Of a stretch of DNA of 38,525 nt, positions 23,828 through 31,546 are shown piece by piece (position 1 is the stretch's first letter; every line of letters begins with the position of its first letter). The stretch spans positions 1-38,525 of the forward strand of contig JAEZHP010000141.1 in the NCBI GenBank assembly GCA_023416515.1, written 5' to 3'. The translations under genes and the position numbers were made by a program. This DNA comes from Pseudomonadota bacterium (GTDB lineage: Bacteria; Pseudomonadota; Alphaproteobacteria; Sphingomonadales; Sphingomonadaceae). The notes below the pieces were generated by a model that saw only the letters and a program-made list of their open reading frames with translations, searched no databases and was not told the origin of the DNA.

Positions 23828-25151
23828 CGTTGCCTCAGGGTTGGACCGAAGCCACGCTAGCGGAAATCGCCTCTTTCAATCCCAAGCATCCGGCGGACAC
23901 AAATCGCGATCAGCTGGTGTCATTCGTTCCGATGCCAGCGGTCGATGAAGAGATCGGCGCGATAATCGGAGCGACCGACCGCATGCTCAGTGATATCTGG
24001 ACCGGTTTCACGCATTTTGCTGAGGGCGATTGATCTTCGCTAAGATCACGCCCTGTATGGAGAACGGCAAAGTGGCAGTGGCCACTGGCCTGACGAACGA
24101 CAAAGCTTGCGGATCGACCGAGTTCTATGTGCTTCGACCCGAGGGGGCCGAGGCAGGGTTGCTCTGGCGCTTTCTGCGTCAGCAATCGTTCCGAGCCGAA
24201 GCCGAGCGCCACATGAGCGGCGCCGTTGGTCAGCGTCGTGTGCCCCGACAGTTCCTCGAAAACTATCTGTTTCCGCTGCCCCCTCTGGCGGAACAGCGCC
24301 GCATCGTCGCGAAGCTGGACGCGCTGACCGCCCGCATTGCCCGCGCGCGGGCGGAGCTGGATCGGGTGGATGCGTTAGTGCGTAGGCAACGCGATTCTGT
24401 CATCGCCTTTCAGCTCGATCGATGGGTCGAGACGGCGCCGCGCATCCGCTTCGACCAGCAAATCGCCGTTCTGACGAGCGGCTCCCGCGACTGGGCCAAA
24501 TACTATGACAAGGGTTCCAGCGTGTTCGTTCTCGCGGGGAACGTAAGAAGGTTGCGTTTCGACCCTGCCCCAAAGCGGTTTGTGGATCCTCCGCTCAACT
24601 CCGCAGATGCCCGACGGTCGAAGATTACGGCCAACGACCTGCTGGTTACGATCGTTGGCGCCGGGACAGGTGACATCTGTCACGTAAAGGACGAACTCGA
24701 CGGATACTTTGTGTGTCAAAGTGTGGCGCGCATCGCGCTCCACGATCCACGGCTGGCATCCTTTTATGCCTATTGGTTTGCGTCCCCGATGCACGGGGGT
24801 AGTGACTTCCGAGAGGCGATGTACGGTGCTGCTCGTCCGCACCTAAGTTTCGATCAGCTCAAGGGTTTCATGGTGCCGGACATCAGCGCTGACACCGGCG
24901 CGACAGCTGTTCACGCAATCGAATCGGCGCTCGCCCGCGCCGACCGACTTGAGGCCGAGGCCGCACGCGCCCGAGCGCTGCTCGACCGGCTCGAAGCCGC
25001 TATCCTCACCAAGGCATTCCGGGGTGAGCTGGTGCCGCAGGATCCGAACGACGAGCCCGCCAGCGTCCTCCTCGACCGTATCCGATCGCAGCGCGCCGCC
25101 ACTCCGACATCGAGGCGCGGGCGCAGGAGGAAACAGGCGGCCGGCGCATGA
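23824..25151 (+). pseudogene. hsdS: Type I specificity subunit HsdS, interrupted by a frameshift
   Basis: The first frame (23824-24033) encodes 69 residues and stops right after GFTHFAEGD. The next frame continues at once with IFAKITPCMENGK. Together these form the conserved HsdS block F-x-EGD-V-IFAKITPCMENGK. Restoring one G between GAT and TGATC (about 24031) rejoins them. The rest carries two target-recognition regions and the conserved helices (PLPPLAEQRRIVAKLDALTARI, and LDRLEAAILTKAFRGELVPQ). A TTG at 24030 overlaps the TGA, so reinitiation could make a second polypeptide of 373 residues. Loss of a working S subunit would disable both methylation and restriction. This may be true inactivation, a switchable state or a base-call error. 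Confidence 0.88.
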
Positions 25152-25840
25152 AGCCGCCCCGAACCGTTGCTGCCCTCAACGATTTTGGTCGGGTCAGGCT
25201 GTCGGAGCATTTCTACATGCGCGACTTCTTGTTCTCCGACATCGCGGCGGTCCACGGACTCCTGAACGCTCCCGACGATCCCGACCTCGCCATCGCCGCC
25301 GGCACCCAGCTGTGCGAGCAGCTTCTCGAGCCGCTCCAGCGCGTCTTCGGCCGCGTTGCCGTACGTTCCGCCTACCGATCCTGTGAAGTGAACGGCCTAG
25401 GCAACGAGCTGCAGAATGCGGGCAAGTCCGGCTACAACTGCGCCGCCAACGAGAAGAACTATGCCGCCCACATCTGGGACCGCCGCGATGCGAACGGACA
25501 TATGGGCGCCGTGGCGTGCATCGTCCTCCCCGAGCTCGTCGATGCCTTCCCGAAGGACGGCGACTGGACCCGCCTCGCATGGTGGATCCATGACCATCTG
25601 CCCTACGGCACGCTGAGCTTCTTCCCGACGAATTGGGCCTTCAACATCGGCTGGCACGAGAAGCCTGAACGCTCGATCTTTAGCTATGCGAAGTGGGCGA
25701 CCGCCGACGGCTGGAAGCGGAACGGCTACCTCACACGGCCGGGCATGGAAAACCATGACGGCGACCATCGGACGGAATGGGAGCCGCTGGCCGCCCGCTT
25801 CGATCTGACGAGAAGCGGGACCGCGAGACAAGCAGCATGA
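25148..25840 (+). CDS. Peptidase M15A-like protein embedded in the restriction operon
   Basis: A 230-residue protein resembling M15 D-Ala-D-Ala peptidases. LSEHFYMRDFLFSD matches the start of M15A domains, RSAYRSCEVN resembles their SGYRxxxxN block, and possible zinc ligands are His108 (AAHIWDRRD) and His170 (IGWHEKPER). The usual HxxGxAxD spacing is not clean, so catalysis is uncertain. No signal peptide is present, which is odd for a cell-wall enzyme. ATG at 25148 overlaps the hsdS stop (ATGA), and the stop overlaps the phosphoesterase ATG, so it is translated with the restriction genes. Phage endolysins and some defence loci use such folds. A role acting on phage or host cell wall is speculative. 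Confidence 0.68.
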   Translation: MKPPRTVAALNDFGRVRLSEHFYMRDFLFSDIAAVHGLLNAPDDPDLAIAAGTQLCEQLLEPLQRVFGRVAVRSAYRSCEVNGLGNELQNAGKSGYNCAANEKNYAAHIWDRRDANGHMGAVACIVLPELVDAFPKDGDWTRLAWWIHDHLPYGTLSFFPTNWAFNIGWHEKPERSIFSYAKWATADGWKRNGYLTRPGMENHDGDHRTEWEPLAARFDLTRSGTARQAA

Positions 25841-26331
25841 CGACCTGGTTCATCGCCGACACCCATTTCGGCAAGCAGCCGCCTGGCCGCGTGAAGTGGT
25901 CGGGATTGTCCGCTGGGGAACTCGACGCGCTGATTGAAGCGAACTGGCGTGAGCGCGTGGCCCCAGAGGATGTGGTCTGGCACCTCGGCGATATCGGGCC
26001 GGACTGGCGGCGGCTGGAAGCGCTACCCGGCGTGAAGCACCTCATCCTCGGCAATGACGACAAGAAGGACCGGCAGGTAAGGACAGAGATTGAGCAGAGT
26101 CCGATCTTCGAAACGGTCCGCAACCGCCACCGGCTTCCGGTCAACGGCGGCTCGCTCTTCCTGATCCACGTTCCGCGCGAGGCTAGGATGGAGCCTGCTC
26201 ACGAGGTGGTCCACGGCCACCTCCATCACCTTCCTTCCGACCCGGGACATCGCTCCGTATCGGTCGATCAGACCGGTTGGGCGCCGCAAAGCCTCGAAGA
26301 ACTGCTGGGTAGGAGAATGCGAGATGCGTGA
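25837..26331 (+). CDS. Small calcineurin-like metallophosphoesterase
   Basis: The 164-residue protein has the compact MPE layout seen in phage and island phosphoesterases: FIADTHFG (Asp/His at about 7-9), VWHLGDIG, LILGNDD, a histidine in LIHVPRE and VHGHLHH. Two metal ions bound by these would hydrolyse a phosphomonoester or diester. The usual GNHD/E reads GNDD, so the catalytic His is Asp. LpxH-type enzymes also vary here (GNRD), so activity is not excluded. ATG 25837 overlaps the upstream stop (ATGA), and the 3' end overlaps mcrB by 8 bp. Its position inside a type I/type IV locus suggests a nucleotide or nucleic-acid phosphoesterase helper, which is inferred. Confidence 0.88.
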   Translation: MTTWFIADTHFGKQPPGRVKWSGLSAGELDALIEANWRERVAPEDVVWHLGDIGPDWRRLEALPGVKHLILGNDDKKDRQVRTEIEQSPIFETVRNRHRLPVNGGSLFLIHVPREARMEPAHEVVHGHLHHLPSDPGHRSVSVDQTGWAPQSLEELLGRRMRDA

Positions 26332-28726
26332 GGCAGAGTTCCGCAATTGGCTGAACCGGCGACGCTATCAGGGCAAGGCTCTCACTACGGTCAACCAGCG
26401 GGTCAATTGGTGTCGCGCCGTGGAACGGGCTCTTCCGGAGCTGGGCTTCGTGAACCAGGATCTCGACGTCATCCACGCTAAGGGCGAGTGGGACGCCCTG
26501 CTTGGGGCTGTCGCCAAGCTGCGATCCAATTGGCGCAACAATGAAGCCGCCGCGCGCGTCATCGCGCCGCAATCCGACAATCCGAGTGGCCAGATGGCCA
26601 ATGCCCGCTCCTCGATCGGGCTATACGGCCGGTTCGCGAACGGTGACGATCCCAACTATGATGAGGCGCCGGAGGGGACGGGTGCCACCCTGATGGACGC
26701 CGAGATTGTAGCCCGGTTCACGCGCAAACCGAGCTTTGCCACTTGGCATTCCGGATGGTCCCAAGCCGAGCGGGATGCCTTCGTGCGCCTCGCGCGCCTC
26801 CTTCATGAAGCTGGTCTGGACTGGTATCACGTCAACATAGATCGGCAGGTTCGTTGCGGCCGCAAGAAAATAGGTGCGATCGACGCGACGGAAGTGTTCG
26901 CTACCATATCTAACCTTGAGCCGCGCTGCTGGGTCCGGAAGCCGGCGGACCGCGCGAGCTTGGGACTGCCCGAAGAAGCGGTGTCGATGGCCGAACTGAC
27001 CGACGCGATTGAGGCAGCACCTGAAGCGCTTTCAAGATTTGCAGGCGGCACCGCGTTCTGGCCGGATCAGGTCGCACCTGATCGGGCCCAGCCGGAGGCG
27101 GATAGCAGCGGCGATGTAACCGACGGCGGGTCGAAGCCCACCAACCTGATCCTCTATGGCCCGCCCGGCACGGGCAAGACCTATGCGACGGCGGCAGAGG
27201 CGGTGCGCCTCTGTGATGGGATTGCCAGCCATGATGCGCTCCTCCGCGATCCGGACCGGCGCGGCGAGCTGCGAAACCGTTACGACCAGCTCGTCGAATC
27301 AGGCCAGGTTCGCATGGTCACTTTCCACCAGAACTATTCCTATGAGGAGTTCGTCGAGGGACTGCGCCCTGTCACCGACTCCGGGTTGGACAGCGAGGAC
27401 GGTGTTCAGGGTGCGGGTTTCCGGCTCGAGCCGAAGCGCGGCATCTTCCGCGAAATCTGCGCCGTCGCTGAAAACGCTCGAAAGAATCCCGGCCGCCCCG
27501 GTGGTTTCGACCTCGCCGGCCGAAAGCTGTTCAAGATGTCGCTGGGCCGGGCTGGCGTTGACGAGCACATCTTCGATGCGGCCATCGAGGGCGGCTATGC
27601 CGTCCTCGGTTGGGGCGGCGACGTTGACTGGTCGGACTCGCGCTACGAGCAATGGCCGGCGGTCCTCGAGCGCTGGAAACGGGAAAAGGCCGACGCGACC
27701 GGGAACGATCCCAATGTCGTCCAACTGTGGTCGTTCCGCAGTGCGATGAGGTTGGGAGACCTGGTCATCGTCTCCGCCGGTAATTCGCACTTCAGGGCGA
27801 TCGGCGAGGTGACCGGCCCCTATCGTTTCGATCCTACCGATACACGTGACTACAATCACCGTCGCCCGGTGCGCTGGCTGCTGGTGCCGGACGAGCCGCT
27901 CCCGACCGAGATGATCTACGGCAAGCGCTTCATGATGCAGTCCTGCTATCAGCTCAAGGACGCGCTCGTGAACAAGGATGCACTTGGCCGGCTCGTGTCC
28001 GGCGGCGACTCCGCGAGCGGCGGAAGCCCGGACCAGTTCGTCCTGATCATCGACGAGATCAACCGCGCCAACATCTCCAAGGTGTTCGGCGAATTGATCA
28101 CGCTCATCGAGCCCGACAAGCGCCTGGGCAGTGGCCGGGAAGCGCTTGCGGTCAAGCTTCCCTATTCGGCCGAGACGTTCGGCGTCCCCGCCAACCTCCA
28201 CATCGTCGGCACTATGAACACCGCCGACCGCTCGATCGCTCTGCTCGACACGGCGCTTCGCCGCCGCTTCGTGTTCCGCGAGATCGCGCCCGATCCCTCA
28301 GTATTGCCCGAGGAAGTCGACGGTGTGCCGCTCCGCCGCGTACTTCGGACGATCAACGACCGCATCGAATACTTGGTCGACCGCGAGCACCGCATCGGCC
28401 ACGCTTTCTTCATCGGCGAAGGCGGCTCGGACCGCGCCGCGATTGATGCCACCATGCGTGACAAGGTCATCCCCCTGCTTCAGGAATATTTCTTCGAGGA
28501 TTGGGGCCGAGTGGCGGCGGTTCTCGGGGAGCCGCCGGGCAAGGGCGGCAGCTTCCTCGATTGCCGCAAGCTGCGAGATCCAACCGGCCAGGACGGCGAG
28601 GAGCGCGAGAGCTGGAGCGTGCGGAGCGAGTTTGCGCCCGACGCCTATGATCGACTGGTGGGTAAGCCCGTCCCCGCCGCAGCCGCCCTACCGGCCGAGG
28701 CCCTCGTGGACGTGGCTGCGGAGTGA
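26324..28726 (+). CDS. mcrB: McrB-like AAA+ NTPase with an EVE-like insert
   Basis: An 800-residue motor subunit of a type IV (McrBC-type) restriction system, which recognises modified DNA and drives McrC cleavage. Residues 1-270 form a variable N-terminal region, presumably for target recognition. Walker A is GPPGTGKTY (about 279-287), Walker B is LIIDEINRANISK (about 572-584), and the McrB sensor motif MNTADRS is at about 629-635. Between Walker A and B sits a large insert (about 390-550). Its segment GDLVIVSAGNSHFRAIGEVTG resembles EVE/PUA-like domains that bind modified bases. The ATG at 26324 overlaps the phosphoesterase stop by 8 bp, and its own stop overlaps the mcrC GTG (GTGA). Confidence 0.9.
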   Translation: MREAEFRNWLNRRRYQGKALTTVNQRVNWCRAVERALPELGFVNQDLDVIHAKGEWDALLGAVAKLRSNWRNNEAAARVIAPQSDNPSGQMANARSSIGLYGRFANGDDPNYDEAPEGTGATLMDAEIVARFTRKPSFATWHSGWSQAERDAFVRLARLLHEAGLDWYHVNIDRQVRCGRKKIGAIDATEVFATISNLEPRCWVRKPADRASLGLPEEAVSMAELTDAIEAAPEALSRFAGGTAFWPDQVAPDRAQPEADSSGDVTDGGSKPTNLILYGPPGTGKTYATAAEAVRLCDGIASHDALLRDPDRRGELRNRYDQLVESGQVRMVTFHQNYSYEEFVEGLRPVTDSGLDSEDGVQGAGFRLEPKRGIFREICAVAENARKNPGRPGGFDLAGRKLFKMSLGRAGVDEHIFDAAIEGGYAVLGWGGDVDWSDSRYEQWPAVLERWKREKADATGNDPNVVQLWSFRSAMRLGDLVIVSAGNSHFRAIGEVTGPYRFDPTDTRDYNHRRPVRWLLVPDEPLPTEMIYGKRFMMQSCYQLKDALVNKDALGRLVSGGDSASGGSPDQFVLIIDEINRANISKVFGELITLIEPDKRLGSGREALAVKLPYSAETFGVPANLHIVGTMNTADRSIALLDTALRRRFVFREIAPDPSVLPEEVDGVPLRRVLRTINDRIEYLVDREHRIGHAFFIGEGGSDRAAIDATMRDKVIPLLQEYFFEDWGRVAAVLGEPPGKGGSFLDCRKLRDPTGQDGEERESWSVRSEFAPDAYDRLVGKPVPAAAALPAEALVDVAAE

Positions 28727-30027
28727 CCCACCTTCCGGTCCATGAATGGGGCCGTGTCGAGGTTGGAGATGGTGGCTTTACCCGGCATCAAGCCGATGCC
28801 TTGCTCGCGGCCGCGCGCCGGCACGAGCTCGGCGGGACTGACGGCACCGACATCCTTTGCGATCATCACCGCTTCCTCCGGGCCCGGCAGATGGTGGGGG
28901 TTATTGCAGGGCCCGGCTGCAGCCTTGAAATACTGCCTAAGGTAGATCCGGCGGGCACGGCCGAGGAGGCCGGGACCGTTCGGGCGCGGCTGGTCCACAT
29001 GCTCGACGTGGCGCTCGGCCTCAATCTATCCGCCGGGGACGCCACGGCGATGTCGCATCAGGCCGACTCCCTTCTCGAGTTCTTCATTGCGCTGTTCGCA
29101 GAACGCCTGCTCGCGGAAGTGAGGCGGGGTCTTCCACGCCGCTACCGGACCCACGAGGACGACCTGCGCGCACTGCGCGGGCGCCTGAACATCGTGCGCC
29201 AGTTCACTGCTCATGCTGTTCGACCAGATAGGCTCGCCTGTCGTTTCGACGCATTGGATCCGGACGTGCCGTTGATGCAGGTGATGAAGGCCTGCGTCAT
29301 CATGCTCGCTCGGTATGCGCGGTCGGCGGATAGCCAGCGGAAGCTGGCCGAACTGCGGTTCCTGCTTGCTGACGTAAGCGACGTTCCATTGGGAGTGCTG
29401 CCGTGGCGGCGGATCCAGATCGACCGGTCCAGCCGCCGCTGGCGCTCGCTGGTCGATCTGGCGCGGCTGCTGCTCGGGGGGGAATGGCAGCAGACCCATG
29501 CCCAGGCGCGCGCGCCGGAGGGCCTCACTCTGCTCTTCCCGATGAATGATCTCTTCGAGCGCTATGTCGCTGTTCAGCTCCGCCGAGCGCTCGCCGACTC
29601 CGGGCTCGACGTCGTCGCGCAGGGCGGTGGCAAATATTGTCTCGGCCCGTGGCAGGGCGAAGGCGGCTACAGTCACGCGACGCGACCTGACATCCTCATC
29701 AAGCACGGAGACCGCGTAGTCGCGGTGCTCGACACCAAGTGGAAGAATCTGATTAAGGGTGTTTCCCACGCCGACCTTTACCAGGTGATGGCCTACGCCC
29801 GCCTCTACGGATGCCCGCGCCTTATTCTCCTCTACCCGGGCACCCCCGGCGAAGTTGCCCCCGATGTTGACACCCGGGGCATCGCGCCTGGCCCTGATCG
29901 GCTAGACGTCGCGACGGTTCCGCTCGATCGGCGAACTGAAGATATTCAAGACAGCCTTCGTCGGTTGGTGTTTGACGTAGAACACCACGCTAGGACCGCT
30001 GTTACACCTGCGGCCAGCCAAAATTGA
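28723..30027 (+). CDS. mcrC: McrC-like nuclease subunit of the type IV restriction system
   Basis: The 434-residue protein has the McrC layout. The N-terminal part (HEWGRVEVGDGGFTRHQAD and a SLEILPK block) probably contacts McrB. The middle is helical (RRYRTHEDDLRALRGRLN). The C-terminal PD-(D/E)XK nuclease has Asp in TRPDILI (about 323) and Asp338-Thr-Lys340 in AVLDTKWK, followed by a QVMAYARLYG helix. It would be activated by McrB to cut modified DNA. The GTG start is fixed by a 4-bp overlap with mcrB. The 3' end overlaps the convergent basic-protein gene by 26 bp. It is the last gene of the seven-gene chain that starts with hsdR. Confidence 0.92.
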   Translation: MTHLPVHEWGRVEVGDGGFTRHQADALLAAARRHELGGTDGTDILCDHHRFLRARQMVGVIAGPGCSLEILPKVDPAGTAEEAGTVRARLVHMLDVALGLNLSAGDATAMSHQADSLLEFFIALFAERLLAEVRRGLPRRYRTHEDDLRALRGRLNIVRQFTAHAVRPDRLACRFDALDPDVPLMQVMKACVIMLARYARSADSQRKLAELRFLLADVSDVPLGVLPWRRIQIDRSSRRWRSLVDLARLLLGGEWQQTHAQARAPEGLTLLFPMNDLFERYVAVQLRRALADSGLDVVAQGGGKYCLGPWQGEGGYSHATRPDILIKHGDRVVAVLDTKWKNLIKGVSHADLYQVMAYARLYGCPRLILLYPGTPGEVAPDVDTRGIAPGPDRLDVATVPLDRRTEDIQDSLRRLVFDVEHHARTAVTPAASQN

Positions 30028-31093
30028 AGCGGCCGACGTAAAACCTCTCCCGAAGGTAAGAGAGATCGTGCTCCCAGTGCTGGACGGCGACCGCAAGGCG
30101 ATCGTGGCGGCGGCGCTTCCCATTTCGAGCAAAGGAGGCGATCGTCTCAGCCATCTTCTTCAACCGGCCGCTGCTCTTAGGAAGGCCCCACGGCTTCATG
30201 TATTCGACGCTGTTGAGGGGCGGCAGTCGCATACTGAAGGCGCGGCTGAGGATCGCGGTCCGTTGCTGCGCCGTTAGCTCGCTTGTGCGACCGACATGAT
30301 AGCCGAGGTAGCTCAGCATACCGACCTCCTCCCAATCCGCTATGCCTATTTCGCCTGGGCCCTTGGGTGCCTCCGTCGAAGGCCAGGGAAAGTAATCGGG
30401 GTCATCCGGCTCGAGGTGCGATCGTCGCTCCCACTCAAGCTCGATCTCCTCCAATCTTTGGCGCGCGGCGAGAACATCCGGCGCCGAGAGATTGGCCGCC
30501 TCAAACCTGGATAAATATACGAGAGCGGAGAACCAGCCGCGCCTCAAGTCCTCAAATGACCGTTGACCAACCGAGGCCGGAGCGGGCTTCGCGTCCTCCG
30601 CGCGCACTCGTTGGGCTGCGTTGAATGCTAGGCGCGCGGCAGCATTTTTCGCGGCTCCTTTACGGGCCGGACGAACCTTGCTGGCGCGGGCCTGTGCAGC
30701 GGCAGCAGCTTTGCGCTGGCTCACTTTCGCTCGATCGGTAGTGACGGCCTTTGCTGGCTTGCTTCGTTTAGCGGGCCGAGCCTTCGGAACACCCTTGGGC
30801 TTCAGAACCTTGCGGGCCGGCGGCGTCGCTCCGCTGCCATCGCCCTTGATTGTTCCGCCTGTTGAAGTCGGAGCGGATTTCGCGGCCGTCGACGCTGGTG
30901 CGCGTGAAGGCGAAGCCTTCGGCTGCTTCGGCGCGGCGCGCGTTATCGGCTTTTCAGGCAGCCCCAGCGCACCTCGGAGGGCAAGCTCCATTGCGCGGTT
31001 TGTCGGAGGTGCCGCACTCGCATGCGTCGGCCTTCGCTCCAATTCGGGCAAACCCGGCGAGGCCTTTGACTGACGCGATGGTCGAAATAGCAC
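30002..31093 (-). CDS. Basic, histone-H1-like protein with a conserved-looking C-terminal domain
   Basis: At least 363 residues. The first 160 are very rich in Lys, Ala, Pro and Arg (KPKGVPKARPAKRSKPAK and similar), like histone H1 tails or nucleoid-binding proteins. The C-terminal 180 residues are ordinary protein: ADWEEVGMLSYLGYHVGRT, then MKPWGLPKSSGRLKKM, ending DLSYLRERFYVGRFNFGWP. I do not recognise a named family. The chosen GTG at 31093 lacks a good ribosome binding site. The frame stays open and protein-like (RLKNKRHGNDADKRRKADAA) up to about 31230 with no ATG, GTG or TTG, while an ATG at 31235 is one base out of frame. The true N-terminus may thus be longer, with a frameshift. It is convergent with mcrC. 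Confidence 0.7.
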   Translation of the reverse strand: MLFRPSRQSKASPGLPELERRPTHASAAPPTNRAMELALRGALGLPEKPITRAAPKQPKASPSRAPASTAAKSAPTSTGGTIKGDGSGATPPARKVLKPKGVPKARPAKRSKPAKAVTTDRAKVSQRKAAAAAQARASKVRPARKGAAKNAAARLAFNAAQRVRAEDAKPAPASVGQRSFEDLRRGWFSALVYLSRFEAANLSAPDVLAARQRLEEIELEWERRSHLEPDDPDYFPWPSTEAPKGPGEIGIADWEEVGMLSYLGYHVGRTSELTAQQRTAILSRAFSMRLPPLNSVEYMKPWGLPKSSGRLKKMAETIASFARNGKRRRHDRLAVAVQHWEHDLSYLRERFYVGRFNFGWPQV

Positions 31094-31544
31094 CGGGCCG
31101 GAGGCACCCGCTGTGCGGGCGACTTTCTCAGCGAACCTTACCGCAGCATCCGCCTTTCGACGCTTATCCGCGTCGTTCCCGTGACGCTTGTTCTTCAGAC
31201 GATTGCCCCGCGTTCCCCAGCCTTGCTCGTCTCATAAAGGAAGCGGCTCGGCGATCAACATCAGCACCGGGGCGACTGCCCGCAGGGCGAGACTACAGGT
31301 TGAAGTAGGGTGAGGCGCAATATCCCTAAACTGAACATTCAGTTTAGTTGCGATGCCTACCTGATCGGGCGGCATGAAAATGCGGCGAGGGTCCGCTCGC
31401 ATCTGTTCTTTGCATGCCTACGGCGTCGGCCCACTCGCTGTCGAGTCAGCTCGGGGAAGTCCCAAGAAAAATTTGCAGAGGGTGCCTTGCGGCATCTAGA
31501 ACATATCCGGCACACTATTGGACATAAAGTGAACGAGGTGTCCA
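31094..31544. other. Divergent control region, possible oriT
   Basis: About 450 bp between the basic-protein gene and the relaxase gene. It contains the two inverted repeats described separately and an open frame continuous with the basic protein over its first 140 bp. Other open frames here look like shadows. If the element is mobilisable, this gap is the most likely place for its origin of transfer. Confidence 0.35.
31326..31347. promoter_or_regulatory. 22-bp operator-like palindrome
   Basis: CTAAACTGA (31326-31334), spacer ACAT, TCAGTTTAG (31339-31347) is a perfect 9+9 inverted repeat. It is AT-rich, unlike its surroundings. It lies in the divergent gap between the basic-protein gene and the relaxase gene, so it is a likely binding site for a dimeric regulator of one or both. 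No regulator gene is next to it. Confidence 0.6.
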
Positions 31545-31546
31545 AT
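31517..31546. promoter_or_regulatory. Inverted repeat overlapping the relaxase start codon
   Basis: ATTGGACA (31517-31524) and TGTCCAAT (31539-31546) are perfect inverted arms with a 14-nt spacer. The right arm includes the AT of the relaxase ATG and follows GAGGTG, its probable ribosome binding site. Relaxase genes commonly lie next to oriT inverted repeats and are autorepressed there. This may be part of an oriT, an operator, or a leader hairpin controlling translation. Confidence 0.5.
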
